This document shows, piece after piece, positions 12,901 to 25,983 of a DNA stretch of 64,000 bases. A program made the position numbers and the translations under genes. The notes under the pieces are model-generated. The model was not told where the DNA came from. It searched no databases and was given only the letters and a program-made list of their open reading frames with translations. Source of the stretch: Eupeodes corollae (taxonomy: Eukaryota; Arthropoda; Insecta; Diptera; Syrphidae); the NCBI RefSeq assembly GCF_945859685.1, contig NC_079148.1, positions 143,775,133 through 143,839,132 on the forward strand. Direction: 5' to 3'. Each line of letters opens with the position of its first letter. Position 1 is the first letter of the stretch.

Positions 12901-14533
12901 ACTTAGTAAGATATATTTAAATTTTTTGTTTCTTAAATACTATAAATATTTAAATTGAATATTGAAGGTAGCGACAAAAGATTTGGAAACCCACTAAGAA
13001 ATTTATTGAAATAAGTACAACAAAGCCTTTTTCCGAATTTTAAAAACTAAAACTTCAAGACAGTGACGTGATTTGAAAGTGGAATTTGAATTGAGGACAA
13101 TTTGAAAGCCTTTTCAACCATTGTTATTACTCACCAAAATATTGGGGATGACTGTTTGTTATTTTAAGGACTTCAAAAATGTTTGTTTAAGTTAAGTTTA
13201 AAACGGGAATATATGGTCTTTAGTTAAGTAGTGTTAGTCATTTATTCCTAATGTGTCATTGAAAGCATTAAACCCATGAACATGTGGCTTTCATTTGAAC
13301 TTGTCAAGCATATCACAAGATGTCCAGCCTTAATCAAATGTTGAAGTCAAATATTCGCCACTGACATCATTTCGATTCACATAATAAACACAAACAAAAA
13401 AAAAACTAAAATCTCTATAGGAAAAATAATTTCGTTAATGTTCTGACTTCTGATTCAATTTGAATTATCGTATATCATATGTTTCGAAAACAAAAATAAT
13501 AAATTTTGCTTTTTGCCTCTAATATGCGTGACACATTGACATCAACTCAAATGTGATTACAGCTAAAAGTCATATTTGGCTGAATCGTAGCATAATTATA
13601 CGTTATATGCTGCAAACGAGGCGCAACCCTCACAATTAGGGTGACCATATATTCAACTCGGTTATTATTATAAACAAAAGCTGTGATTTATTTCTTGTTT
13701 TTTTTTTAAAGCAGTTTTTCGGTTTGAGAGTTTTACTTTCGGCTTGACCAAAAAAAGTATTTGTTACTTTATTTCCTTGGGTAATAAAACCCCTTTACAT
13801 ACATGTTCAACTTGAAATCGTCTTTTTGAAAAACTTATCGGTGATAAAAATAATTGTCACTGTAGTTTTCCAAAATTAATTTAAAACTTGTTCTACAAAA
13901 ATCTCCATATTAATAATTTAACTCCGGATTTCTTGAAACTTGAAAAAGACTTAAGCTATGTTTTAATGAACTATTGTTTAACTTCATTTAAAAAGATTGA
14001 TTATTTTGTGTTTAAAAAAAAAAAGAACTTCTGGTAAGCCTATAACACAGAAGGTTAAAGTATTAAACCAAAAACAGTAAAACTATCAATAACAGATTCA
14101 AACTTCGAAGAAACAAATAAAACAATAACACTATATGTCACATTCATGTCCAAACTTAATAAACATTTTTCTTCAGATCCAAAAATATAAAAATAAAAAC
14201 ATATGAAAATCTTAAGTTCAAGCCATAAACATGTTAACGCACCAATCCGAGGATAACCAAAGTATACACCTATCTGACATACGATAAGACATACCTAACA
14301 TTATTTTGACAGATTTTCTTAATAAGCAAAAGTTCAAACACATGTGTTTGAACCATAAATTTTTATAGGCAATATCATTCTTCAACCTATAAAAGAACAG
14401 AATGAACATTAGGGTGATTCACACGTAAAATGCAACAAAGTCGAAGTTTAGAAGCTATAAGCAAAGGTAAACAAAAGTTTGCTTTAATAATTTTTAAATA
14501 GTTTTTAAGTAAAAATTCGTTTCTTAAAAGCTT
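9961..14533. other. 4.6-kb AT-rich non-coding stretch, no gene seen
   Basis: Long AT-rich DNA with homopolymer runs and only short random frames. Nothing resembles a transposon domain, tRNA or exon. A small part near 10320-10390 (TCTCAGGAACTAATGGACTG) looks like a decayed repeat end, and no more can be said. Confidence 0.5.
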
Positions 14534-17305
14534 TAACCTAGGTTATTTTTGTAAATGGTTATTTTAAAACCTAAATTATTTTTAAAACCTGGGTTATTTA
14601 CTTAACCTGAGTTATTTCATAAGCTGAATTAATTTCTTACGTTTTTAAAACCATTTCTAACCATGTCCTATCGTTATAACCTTCATTATTATATAACCTG
14701 GGTTATTACTAAATCCTTGATTAAATTTAAAAGTTTGGTAGTTTTCAAAACCTTGGTTATTTTTTAAACCTGTTTTTTGTTTTAAGCTGGGCAATCTTTA
14801 AAACCTAGGTTATTTTTAAAACCTTTGTTTTTTTTTTAAACTTGGGTTTCTTTTAAAATATTAGTTAGTTTTGAATCTTGGGTTATTTTGTTACATGAGT
14901 TATTTTCACAACCTCGATTAATTTATAACCTTGGTTACTCTTACCATTTTGGTTATTTTTATAACTTTATTAATTTAAGTAACCTTGGTTATTTTTAAAA
15001 CCTTGGTTATTGTTAAAACCTTGGTTATTTTAAAACCTTGGTTATTTTTAACCCATTGTTATTTTATAACTTGGGTTATCTAAAGACCTGGGTTATTTCT
15101 TAAACATTATGATATGGGTTATTTCCTTGCTTATCTTTCTAACCTTTGTTTTTTTATGATATGGGTTATTACCTTGCTTATATTATAACCTTGGTTATTG
15201 TAATGTATCGATGTAATAATATAAATTGCACGTATGCAGTTGCCTTAAACCTTAACATTTATTATGTATCTATAGAACATTTATGCAATTTACGTTTGCA
15301 TATAGCTTTTAGTCAGTGACATACAGACCACCATCAAATAAACATCTTCCTATTGCTCTGCCACTATTATAAGTACACTATCATTTATTAGGTATAAGAT
15401 TAATAAAATGAATAATAAAGAAATCATCGACTGATTTTATTTGTGGTTTTGTCAAACATCACAGTTATTATATAACCTTCTTCATTAAAAACTTGTTAAC
15501 CTCCGGAATTTGTATAAACTGGGTTATATTATAAAACCTCTGATATTTTGTTTAGCCTGGTTAATTTTTAAAACGTCGGTTATCTGTAAAATTATGTTTA
15601 TAACCTCGGTTATTTTCAAAACCTTTTTTGTAGCCTGGGTTAGTTTCGAAAATTTTATTGTTTTTAAAACCTAAGTTATGAGCTAGGTTATTTTTGTAAC
15701 CTGTGTTATTTTAAAAGCCTTGGTTATATCCATAACCTTTTTTATCTAAATAACCTTTGTTATTTTTAGAACCTGGGTTATTTAAAAACTTGAAATTTTT
15801 ATACAACCTGGCTTATTTTAAAACAGGATATACCCAGGTAGGGTTATTTTTAAAGCATAGTTATCCCTGTATCGTGGGTTAAAAATGGTTATTTTATAAA
15901 ATGGGTTATTTTTACAAACTGGTTATTTTTAAAACCTTGGCTATTTTTAAAACTTGGGTTTCTTTTAAAATATTGGTTAATTTTGAAACTAAGGTTATTT
16001 TGTTATATGAATTAATTTGACAGCCTCAATTATTTATAACCTTGGTTACTTTTACCATTTTGGTTATTTGTGCAACCTTATTAATTTGAGTAACCTTGGT
16101 AATTTTTAAAACCTTGGTTATTTTTAACCCATTGTTATTTTATTACCTTGGTTATCTGAAGGACTAGATTGTTTCTAAAACATTGTTTATTTTTATAACC
16201 TTTGTTTTTTTATAACCTTCTTCATTAAAAACTTGTTTTTTTTGGAACCCTTCGTAATTTGTATAATCTGGGTTATATTATAAAATCTTTGATATTTTGT
16301 ATGGCTTGGTTAATTTCTAAAGCGTCGGTTACCTGTATAACCTTAATTATTTTTATTTTCAAAACCTTTCTTAAAGACTGGTATAGTTTCAAAAATGTTA
16401 TTGTTTTAAAAACCTGAGTTATGAGCTAGGTTATTTTTGCAACCTTAGTTACTTTTTAAACCTTGGTTATATTTATAACCTTGATTATTTGTATAACGTT
16501 TGCTATTTTTAAAACCTGAGTTACTTAATAACTTGATAGGTTCTGATAACCTGGTTTAATTTAAAACCTGATATACCAAGTTGGGGTTATTTTTAAAGCT
16601 TGGTTATTGCTATAACGTGGGTTATTTTTGTAAGCAGGGTTATTTTTATAGCCTGGGTTATAGGACTATTTTAACAACCTTGATTAGTGTATAACCTGAG
16701 TTATTTTTATAGCATGGGTTATTTTTAAAACCTTTGCTATTTTTAAAACATGGGTTTCTTTTAAAACCTTGGACAGTTTTGTATATTTTGTTATGTGGAT
16801 TATTTTAACGACCTCGATCATTTTTAAAACCTTGGTTATTTTTATAATCTGGGTTATTTTTAAACGTTGTTTTTTTTATGACATGGATTGTTAAATGTTA
16901 AATGTCGGTTACTTGTATAAACATAATTATTTTTATAACATCGGTTATTGTTTTAACCTGAGTGATGTTTTAAACCTTGGTTATATTTATCACCTTGATT
17001 ATTTTTGTAACCTTTGTTATTTTTAGAACCTGAGTTCTATAATAACTAGATACGTTCTTATAGCCTGATTTATTTTAAAACTTGCTATACCCTTTTGGGG
17101 TTATTTGCAAAAGCTTGGCTATCTCTATAGCCTGGATCAATATTGGTTATTTTATAAAATGGGTTATTTTTATAAGTTGATTTAATTTTATAACTTTTGT
17201 AGATAAAAATATTCTTCTATATTTTTATATTTAAAAAACCTGAGTTATTTTTAAAACCTTTATTATTTTTTAAACTTTAGTTTTTTCTTTTTTGTTACCT
17301 TTCTA
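14534..17305. repeat. degenerate ~18-bp satellite based on AACCNNGGTT, with longer-range duplication
   Basis: The region is filled with variants of TTATTTTTAAAACCTTGG (17-18 bp). Its core AACCTTGGTT or AACCTGGGTT is palindromic or nearly so. A unique insert of about 265 bp lies at 15200-15465. Longer blocks recur: TATAACCTTCTTCATTAAAAACTTG at about 15471 and 16212 (spacing ~0.74 kb), and GGGTTTCTTTTAAAATATTGGTTA-like blocks near 14855, 15957 and 16743. This means an array of diverged monomers was later duplicated as larger units. It ends against non-LTR copy B. It does not encode protein. Confidence 0.85.
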
Positions 17306-17310
17306 CAAAC

Positions 17311-17910
17311 ACTATAACAGTCCATAACTGTCGATCATCTCTAATGGAGATGGCGCAACAGTTTAATATTCACCTTTGCTGGGTGCCGGGCCATAGAGAC
17401 ATTCCAGGTAACTGTAAGGCAGATGAACTCGCCAGGAACGGTACAGTACAACCCATCCTACCACGTTTGGCAAGTACTGGCATACCAATCGCTACTTGTA
17501 AACTGCTACTAATGCAAGACGCTGTGAGGAGGGCAGGCACCAGGTGGACAAACATCACCACGTGTCAAGCCACAAAAAACATCCGGCCAACACTGGATTT
17601 AAAACGTTCAAGGTACTTGCTCTCTCTAAGCAGATCGCATATAAGCTCGATAATAGGTGTCATAACCGGACACTGTCTAATAGGAAAGCACGCCATGAGA
17701 CTAGGCGTATTCTCAAATGACTTTTGCAGAAGCTGTATGGACGAGGAAGAGGAAGAAACGGTTCTTCATCTTCTCTGCACATGCCCTGCTCTAGCTCGAA
17801 AACGCAAGAATTACCTAGGAGAATTCTTCTTTAACGATCTAAACGATCTAAATCATATCAGTGTAATCAGCCTCTCACGTTTCGTAAGGGACTCAAGCTG
17901 GTTCCATTGA
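17311..17910 (+). pseudogene. LOA/R1-group non-LTR ORF2 C-terminal part, copy B
   Basis: An open frame of 188 codons (17344-17910) carries the end of RNase H (CWVPGHRDIPGNCKADELARNG) and the C-terminal cysteine motif CRSCMDEEEEETVLHLLCTCPA. Homology to copy C starts slightly earlier, near 17311. The copy is strongly 5'-truncated: all of the reverse transcriptase is missing, so it is non-autonomous and dead, although the remaining frame has no stop. It is very similar in sequence to copy D at 58085-58490. Its left end abuts the AACCNNGGTT satellite. The open frame and clean 3' tail suggest this copy is younger than A and C. Confidence 0.8.
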
Positions 17911-18021
17911 GCTTAGGAGGAAGCCTCAAGATTTATGTGGTATCACAATGGGCCATAAACTGGCCTAAGTGTGTCCGTCCCATCTTGGACAGCCACTATA
18001 ACCTAACCTAACCTAACCTAC
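17911..18021 (+). repeat. 3' UTR and (CCTAA)n tail of copy B
   Basis: The 3' UTR holds TTGAGCTTAGGAGGAAGCCTC and TGGCCTAAGTGTGTCCGT, both also present in copy D. It ends AGCCACTATAACC followed by ACCTA pentamers from about 17999 to 18021 (4-5 units). Confidence 0.8.
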
Positions 18022-20994
18022 CTTTGCTTAAAAAACTCATTAAATTTCGACTTCTTCAAACTACAAACTACAAACTCATAAAACTTAAAGTTCAAGTATT
18101 TAAACCCTTCTAAATCTTAATTTCCAAAAAAATTTCAAAACCAATTTAGAAAAAATTATACGCATTCTGCTGACCTTGATCCCATTAAGATTCTTAAGTA
18201 GCTACTCGTATGTAGTGTGCGTAGGCATAAGTGCCTCTATCCGGCTTTGACAGGGTTGAGTTCAAATGCAATTGACTGATAATGACATCCATCAACTGTT
18301 TTCAACAATTTTAATTAAATTCATTTCCAAAGAATAACAAAATAATATTAAATAAATTTTAGGGAGGGAACGAGATAGACAGAGAGAATGAGAAGAAACT
18401 GTTTCTGGTGAAACAATTAAACTGGGTCAAAAGAATTAATGTCAGCATCATCATCATGTCTCTCATACTTTGTGTGATTGCGAGCGACGACGACGTAGAC
18501 GTAATATGATAATAATTCCAATCCCAACATCCAGATCCAAATCCCGAGATGGAAAAATTTCCTCAAAACATCTGACTTGACTATTTTTTGAAATCCAATC
18601 CTACACATGATAACCATCATGTGGTGGTGGAGGCGCTGGTGGCGGTGCTGTCAAACAATAAAATGTCATTTTTCACACACCCTCCTCCTCGAGCTCTACT
18701 AAACTTGCCATTTTGTGGTCCCTCGTTTTCGTGCGTCGTCGTAGCTCTTTGAGGCAAAGAGATGAATATAAAACGCCCCACGCTATAAACGATACCACAT
18801 CACTTTACCGCCCAGAACTAATCCGATTGCGTTTCAAAATAATCTTCGAAAATTTAATCAAACAGATTCATTCTTCCATCTGTCCAAGCCATCATCAGAC
18901 CCATGGAACCATGGACTAGAGACCAGGTCAGACCAGGGCTAGGGGCGACTCCTTGCCTCAAGAATAATAGAAGAACAATACTGACAATGAAAATGATTAT
19001 GATGATGATGATGGCTCTGATGCTGATGAAGACGATGATGATGATGATGAAACGATATGGACGATGAATTTGGGTGTTTTTGTGAATCTGATTGTACTAT
19101 TGTTGTTTTTGTAGTTTTAGTGTCTCAATTGTGGCGTTGATTTTTATCATCATGATCACCATCACACAGAAAAAGATACAATAATTTATACGATAATAGA
19201 CGACAGATATTGCGGCACGGGACCACAATTCAATTGAAATTTCGAAACTCTTTTTATTTTATTCATTTTTTTCCGCTTGAATGAATGAAATCACTTTGAT
19301 AGAGTGCGAGGATAGTGTAGGCACAGCCTAACAATATACGACCATTCATTCAAATAGAGGAGATAAAGTGTATGGCTAATGGCTGATGGCGTGTTGTGTA
19401 CCGCAATGAAGAGGCCCTTTGGCGGTCGGTCTGGTAGTGTGATAGGTAATTGCTGTACCGACACCATTCAACGACGACCGACGACGACAAAGCCATCAAG
19501 ATCTGAGGAACGACATTTTTTTGGATGTGCGTTGATTGATATTAAATTGTTTACATGTTTTAAAAAGCACCGAAATAAATTTGATACGTATCGCTGATGT
19601 TTCTGAATGAAAGTATTGAGTTTTTTGGTACAAATATTTTGTGTAGAAACAATTTGTAGATTCTTTTGTTATATGGACACAAAAGAGTACGATTTAGATT
19701 GTTATCGAAATTGGACAGGAGCATTTCATGGGCAATCTAAAATTAAAGCCCTTTGTCTAGAGATGATTTCTCTTATATTAACTTTCGGTAAATTACACTG
19801 GGCTGCAAGTTTTCGGTCTTGACAATAAAATTGCAAATTTGTCTTTTTTGAGACTTTCATAAAGTAGTTTTTTTGTCCAATAAAAATCGTGATGGTTTTT
19901 ATAATATTTAATATTCAATATTCAGTTTGAATATTTATAAAAGGTTTACTAATAGAGACGGGTTGGTTTTGACAGCTAGTAGCGGCCATATTGTTTCTTT
20001 TATTTTCTGTCCAAAAATGTCTTTTTTTAATGGTTCAAAAAAAAAGTGGAATCAACATGGGTTACAGATTCGAGAAGAACTTGCAAGTGATAAGTCTTTA
20101 TTATTTTGGTGTAGTTATAAGCTCAAAAGATAATCATTAGCGTTATGAGGCCCATTTTTTGATGAATGGGTACGTGAATAAGCAAAATTGACGGATTTGG
20201 AATGACACTAAGATCGGATTTAGACCACGCAAGATCGTATAATTTTTTGTTAAAAGCTGTACGTGTTTTACCTTATCCTCAAAAACACCCTTTTTGATAG
20301 TCTTTAATATTTTGAAATTAGGTATATTCTCAAAACACACAAATTATGAAATTAGATTTGAATTCAGGACAACTTAATTCTTTGAAAAAGTACATTTTAG
20401 TTTGAAAGTATTTTCTATCATCCAAGCTAATTAAATGTTGATTTTTTTTATAAAGAGTTCACAATATTTGAATAGAAAACGGAATCCTTATTTTTTTTCT
20501 AATATAATCAAAATGCTTGTTTTTTATGTCAAAATTCTTGACACAAATTGGGCACTTAAATCATATATGTACAATGTACATATGCGTGATCACATAAAAT
20601 AATAATTATTATTTAGTTTCTTAATTATTTTTAGATAACCTTTAGGTCATCGTAAATATGGCATTGAAAAAAGAAGCTGAATGAAACTAGAGTAGTGCTG
20701 ACATAGTATTAAAATGTAATCAGTTACAAAAGGGTAGCGGTGGCCATGAAGATGATTTCATGTTGATATTTTTTAGGTATTGTTGAAACAATGAAATCGA
20801 AATTCAAGATTATATAGTTTATGATAATGAACGTTCGAAAATGAGGGTGGCGACATACTATTTTTAATTTTGTTTACGTTCTTTAACGAATGAAGCAATT
20901 TGGATGAAATATATTTTTGCAATTTCTTATTTGATTCGAATGTTTGTTTCAGAATCTAGATTTAATTTTTGTTTTTTTTTTTAAAACGTTTCAA
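18022..20994. other. non-coding stretch; 18360-19520 may be unique host DNA
   Basis: No gene is recognised. From about 18360 to 19520 the sequence is less AT-rich and of higher complexity, with GATGAT trinucleotide runs (about 18995-19050) and a TATAAAAC element at 18768. That is weak evidence for a promoter or enhancer. Frames at 18713-18919, 19379-19597, 19607-19822 and 19927-20133 show no motif and are treated as chance. Confidence 0.4.
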
Positions 20995-21600
20995 AATATG
21001 AATATGAATATGAATATGAATATGAATATGAATATGAATATGAATATGAATATGAATATGAATATGAATATGAATATGAATATGAATATGAATATGAATA
21101 TGAATATTAATATGAATATGAATATGAATATGAATATGAATATGAATATGAATATGAATATGAATATGAATATGAATATGAATATGAATATGAATATGAA
21201 TATGAATATGAATATGAATATGAATATGAATATGAATATGAATATGAATATGAATATGAATATGAATATGAATATGAATATGAATATGAATATGAATATG
21301 AATATGAATATGAATATGAATATGAATATGAATATGAATATGAATATGAATATGAATATGAATATGAATATGAATATGAATATGAATATGAATATGAATA
21401 TGAATATGAATATGAATATGAATATGAATATGAATATGAATATGAATATGAATATGAATATGAATATGAATATGAATATGAATATGAATATGAATATGAA
21501 TATGAATATGAATATGAATATGAATATGAATATGAATATGAATATGAATATGAATATGAATATGAATATGAATATGAATATGAATATGAATATGAATATT
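20995..21600. repeat. hexanucleotide microsatellite (AATATG)n, about 101 units
   Basis: AATATG repeats without interruption in length for 606 bp. Only one internal substitution was seen (G to T at 21108, giving AATATT), and the last unit is also AATATT. All six frames stay open: Met-Asn repeats forward, Ile-His and Phe-Ile repeats in reverse. The long frames at 20944-21678, 20962-21633 and 20991-21650 are therefore artefacts. Confidence 0.97.
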
Positions 21601-22859
21601 AATTTTATTATGAATGTGAATAAACGGAAGCAAGGCTGGTTATATCCCACGAAAATACATAAATTACATATTTACTGAACAGCTTCTTCTGCACATTGGT
21701 TTCCAATTACATAAATCAACCTCTTAATCTAAATCTCAAAAATGCACCCATTATTTCAAATTACATAAAAGTCCATAATTTTCCAAAGCCTTATGCCAAA
21801 TAACCTCTCTCATTCAAATGACTTAACCTTTGATATCTTAAAGCTTAAATAAAATCTAATAAAATGTATTTTGTATATTGCCCAACATCCATCGCAACAT
21901 AGCAGCAGTCTATCTTAGAATATTTATTTCTCAAAAAATAATAAAAAAAAATATATTTAGGCCACAAATCCAGTCTAAACAAGTGAAATTATAAATACAA
22001 TTTATGACATAGCTTAATGTCGGTCTGGTGCCTTTAAATAGAACCCTCTACCTATACATCTACTTTTATTTAGATATTGTATATTTTTATTTTACGTTTT
22101 TATCCACCCACGATATAAAAAGAAAAATTATGATTTACTATATTAGACTATCAACAAGTTTTTCTTTCTACTTTTATTTTTGTTCTTGATTTTGTTTTCA
22201 TGTTTTTTCTTTATGTTTTTATTATGATGTAGCACCTTTTTTGGCATGCTCTATAAAAATTGGTCCATAAAATCAAAATAATAATAATAAAATAAAAAAA
22301 CAACATACAACAGAATGAAATTTAGCTTCCGAAGCATTAATCAAATTTTGTTTTTATCGCACACAATTAATTAGATCCACACGAGATGAAATATATATGT
22401 AAATTTTTTGAATAAAATTCTAAGAAAATGCTTTCTAAATTGAAGATTTCTTTATTGTCTTGACTTTTTTTTGTTGTTGTGTGTGGTGTTGGACTTGGCG
22501 TCGGGGGTAGTTTAAAGAAATGATGTATCTTTTATATTTGTTTAAACATTTGACACTACCAATTAAGGAGTTTTACAATTGTATGAATTCTTAGAAACGG
22601 TGTGTTTTTTAAATTTGTGTTAATTGAATATGAAATTCGAAGAAAAATGCCCTGTCAGTAACGAGATCTTTGAAACTTGATAACGCCGTTTAAGAATTTT
22701 TTTTTACATTAATAAATTTCCAATTTAAAATTTTGGTGGATATTGCCAAGAAAAGTGTATTCCTAATCTACCCACGTTAGAGGTAGAACCAGCTTTTAAA
22801 ACCTCAGTCATATTTAATTTTTAAATTAGGAATTACCTTACTAACCAACAACAATTAAA
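21601..22859. other. non-coding stretch, no gene seen
   Basis: AT-rich DNA with no open frame of note and no repeat copy found elsewhere in the window. Confidence 0.5.
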
Positions 22860-23755
22860 ACCAAACTTCTGTTCATTTAGGTCGAAGAATAAAAATTCAT
22901 ATACAAAAGTGCGTATACGCCCGAGTTCACCAAATAAATTTTTTCGGTTCCAAACTAATACAAATGCATATTTAAAGTTAAGGTTTTAATGATGTGCCTT
23001 GAATGGACTTAAGGTCATTTAGAAAAAAAAGATGTGAAGCTCATTTACGATGAAGTTGCCTTTTTTTCAGGTCCAAAAGTTATTCCTTCTACCTAACAAT
23101 TGACTTCATTTGTTTCATAAAGTCAAGATTGGAATTAAATGAATTTCAAGGCATTTAATCGAGTTAAAGTTGAAGACATTCTTTTTGCAACAAATAACAA
23201 AACTGTTAATATCCTTTTGCAGTTGTAATCCATAATTTAGAGATTTTGTGCCTTAGAAGATTTTCTCATCATCCGCATGGAAAAATATGTTACTGCATCG
23301 TACGAGTACACCGTAAGGGGTACATATTGATTAAAAGTAGAGGTCCTAAATGACAATGCTGCGGAACCCTTAAATTGGCAATGATCTGAATTTAATTTGA
23401 TAACAATTATTTTGAAAATAAGAAAAACTCCATGTGATAAATTTTTAAGGAAAATTAAAACTATCAGCTAAAATGTAATGATATTATGAACAAGTTGGTC
23501 AAAAGTGTTATTAAAAAGTCGAGCTTTTGACCGAGTTCTATGGTATTAGACATTAATTCAAAAATGCAACTAGAATAGTAATCGCCGAAAGTTTAAGCAT
23601 AAAACTATGTTGTTGATCATTTATCAGATACTTTCAGCAAAAATATAAACTATTTCAAACAACTTGTCCAACAAGCTTTGGAATACGGGTCAGTTTGAAG
23701 ATTGGGCTGTAATTACTAATGTCAGACTAAAAACTTTTAAAAGACTGGTGTAATG
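22860..23755 (-). pseudogene. non-LTR reverse transcriptase relic (jockey/CR1 type)
   Basis: Reading the minus strand from 23755, broken frames give FITPVFK, then SNYSPIFKLTRIPKLVGQ near 23720-23650, an INDQQHSFM piece, then VPQHCHLGPLLL near 23370-23335. Next come an HADDEKIF box near 23285-23262 (the YADD-type catalytic motif of reverse transcriptase) and LQLQKDIN. The order matches RT motifs 2 to 5 and the start of the thumb. Stops and frameshifts are frequent, so the copy is old. Its right end lies directly against the 3' end of the RTE element at 23757, which suggests the RTE inserted here. Clade is uncertain. Confidence 0.6.
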
Positions 23756-23756
23756 A

Positions 23757-24252
23757 ATACTTTCTTACTTAAGGTGGCGCTACAGTTCTGTTTGAATTAG
23801 GGCAACAAACTCTTCCATCTAGTTTGGTCCCTAGCTAGATGTCTCTAGTTTCGCGCTGCAAGTTGGGTTGTCCCATCTGATCCGCGGTCTTCCTCTACTG
23901 CGCTGTCATGTGAGAGTGGATTCGAAGACTTCCCGTGCTGGAGCATTGGTTTCCATGCGCTCTACATGACCCAGCCATCTAAGTCGTTCCATCTTCTCCT
24001 CCAGTCTCCTTCTATGCATACGGGACCGTAGATCACACGAAGAACTTTTCTCTTGAAACGCCCCAAGGTTTTTTAATCCGCTTTTGCCATAGTCCATGCT
24101 TCTGCACCGTATAGCAGGACGGTGATGATGAGGGTCTTATATAGCGACACTTCTTCGGTCCCTCGAGAGAGGCCTTTGCTACTCAATTGCTTTCTAAGCC
24201 CAGAGAAACAGCGGTTTGATATCTCAGCGCTGGTGTTGTTTTCTGCGTTTGA
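23757..24252 (-). pseudogene. RTE retrotransposon copy 1, 3' part
   Basis: Minus-strand frames give the RTE C-terminal region: AENNTSAEISNRCFSGLRKQ near 24248-24190, LYKTLIITVLLYGAEAW near 24155-24105, and RLRWLGHVERMETNAPA near 23985-23930. The 3' end AACTGTAGCGCCACCTTAAG at about 23788-23769 is also seen near 47338-47357 at the end of RTE copy 3. This piece and the one at 25984-27414 are one element split by the CR1-group insertion at 24253-25983. About 30 codons expected between the two pieces are missing, so the insertion removed some target DNA. Confidence 0.8.
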
Positions 24253-25983
24253 GTGGGCCTAGGTAGAAGAAGCCGGGTTCCGCAAGAACTACTCAACGAT
24301 AGACCAAATCTACTCACTCACATCCATTGCGGACATCTTCATTAAAGATAAAAAGAAGCTGTATGCCTTCTTTATAGATTTTAAAGCTGCCTTCGACACC
24401 ATCGACAGAAAAGCTCTAATGCTTAAACTTTACAACAAAGGTGTTTCAACAAAGTTTGGACGCATTTTGGAAAAATTTTATGAATCTACAACATCTGCAA
24501 TCTCTTTCAACAACGATATAGCGGAATCATACGAAGTGGAAGTAGGAGTAAGACAAGGTTGCAACTTAAGCCCTCTTTTGTTTGCACTCTTCATAGACGA
24601 CATGGAGGACGATCTACAGGGTGGAGCAAAAGTTACAGCAAATCTTCTAGTGAAATCCTTAAAATTCGCCGATGACATTGTTATATTTGCTGAAACGCCT
24701 GAAAGTCTCCAGTTGATGATAAACAGAATAGCTGCATACTGCTACAAATGGAGGCTTCAGGTAAACCTTAGCAAATCCAAGGTTATGATCTTTCGTAACG
24801 GTGGAGGCCCAAACTGTCGCAACGAAAAGTGGAAATTTGATAGCAAGGAAATCGAAGTAGTAAGTGACTACAACTACCTAGGAGTAAAGATATCAAGAAA
24901 TCTGAATCTGAGAAACCACATTGTAGAGAAACTAGCCAAATCAAAAAATGCACTAAATGCAACGTGGAAATCCATTATGCACAACAAAGACGTTCATTTC
25001 AATTCAAAGTTCCGAATTTTTGAAACAACGGCGAAGGCAGTTATGTGCTACGCCGCACAAGTATGGGGTCACAAAGAATTCAGTGAGGTGGAATATCTTT
25101 TGAGATATTTTCTAAAGAGAACTTTGAGGCTTCCAAACAGTACTCCAAATCACATTCTTATGCTCGAGACGGGTCTTCCTCCTCTATTCATTTCGACACT
25201 TAAAATGCAAGTAGACTACATAATAAAGACGTTAACCATGAACGAGAACAGGCTGCCCAACAAAATAACTATGGTCATTTTAAGAAGGAAGTCATCTTGG
25301 TTCGAGAGCTGGAGTAGCTTAGCTACTCTTTGTGACCGTCAGCTAACTCTAAACGAAAATAGGCCAGATCAATGGAAAGCTGAACTTTATGATCTCATTA
25401 GTGCAGTTGATGTGAAGAAAAGAGAGGAATTCATTACAAAAGCTAGAGAGTCGACAAGCAGACGTATTTACGCAATGCTCGATTACAATCTTGCAACCAG
25501 AAGTTATTTCAAGGAAGAGTACTCATCCGACCTCATGTCACTGGTTTTAAAAACAAGAGGAGAGTTGCTGCCACTCAACTTTATGCCGCATAGAGAAGAA
25601 CGCTCGGAAATCTGCAATTTGTGCAACCAAGGAGAAAGGGAAAACATCTACCACTTCCTTTGCAGATGCCCGATCTTAGTGGAATCTCGGAGGAGTGTTT
25701 TTGGGAAGAGTTTACTGAGTGAAGATGAAATGATAACCATTCTCAATGGAGCTGATTGGAAAGTCCTGTTTCAATTTGTCAAGCTTGCTCTTTCATACAG
25801 AAAAAAAATTACAGATGAACTTTTTTAAATACAAAAAAAATTACTTAAAATCTACTTTGAAGTTTATATTGTCAACTGGCAGACGGCTTAGGCCATGCTC
25901 TAAAAATGTTAGTTTATTATTATATATATATATAATCTGCATAAGACTTAAAGAAAAATAAAGCATTTGTTAATCTAATCTAA
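24253..25983 (+). mobile_element. CR1-group (Kiri-like) non-LTR element, 5'-truncated, copy 1
   Basis: Foreign sequence on the + strand lies inside a minus-strand RTE element. It starts partway through the reverse transcriptase and has a long intact frame, a short 3' UTR and a tail ATCTAATCTAAT at about 25973-25984. The 3' UTR shares an AGACGGC...GCCATG block with copy 2 at 39017-40643. No target-site duplication is visible, and about 100 bp of RTE appears lost at the site. Confidence 0.75.
24263..25828 (+). CDS. Intact partial reverse transcriptase ORF of CR1-group element
   Basis: The frame is open for 522 codons, ending at the stop at 25826-25828; the first in-frame Met is 24419. In order it shows GFRKNYSTIDQIYSL (24278 on), the catalytic block FFIDFKAAFDTIDRKAL (about 24371-24420), VGVRQGCNLSPLLFALFIDD (24544-24603) and KFADDIVIF (about 24661-24687) with the FADD catalytic pair. 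LQVNLSKSKVMIF, FDSKEIEVVSDYNYLGVKIS and a long thumb and C-terminal region follow. The C-terminal cysteine motif is CNLCNQGERENIYHFLCRCP (25614-25673). It lacks the endonuclease and palm N-terminus, so it cannot move on its own. The absence of any stop or shift makes it the youngest non-LTR copy here. Kiri-like is my best placement within CR1-group elements, from memory. Confidence 0.8.
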   Translation, partial: VEEAGFRKNYSTIDQIYSLTSIADIFIKDKKKLYAFFIDFKAAFDTIDRKALMLKLYNKGVSTKFGRILEKFYESTTSAISFNNDIAESYEVEVGVRQGCNLSPLLFALFIDDMEDDLQGGAKVTANLLVKSLKFADDIVIFAETPESLQLMINRIAAYCYKWRLQVNLSKSKVMIFRNGGGPNCRNEKWKFDSKEIEVVSDYNYLGVKISRNLNLRNHIVEKLAKSKNALNATWKSIMHNKDVHFNSKFRIFETTAKAVMCYAAQVWGHKEFSEVEYLLRYFLKRTLRLPNSTPNHILMLETGLPPLFISTLKMQVDYIIKTLTMNENRLPNKITMVILRRKSSWFESWSSLATLCDRQLTLNENRPDQWKAELYDLISAVDVKKREEFITKARESTSRRIYAMLDYNLATRSYFKEEYSSDLMSLVLKTRGELLPLNFMPHREERSEICNLCNQGERENIYHFLCRCPILVESRRSVFGKSLLSEDEMITILNGADWKVLFQFVKLALSYRKKITDELF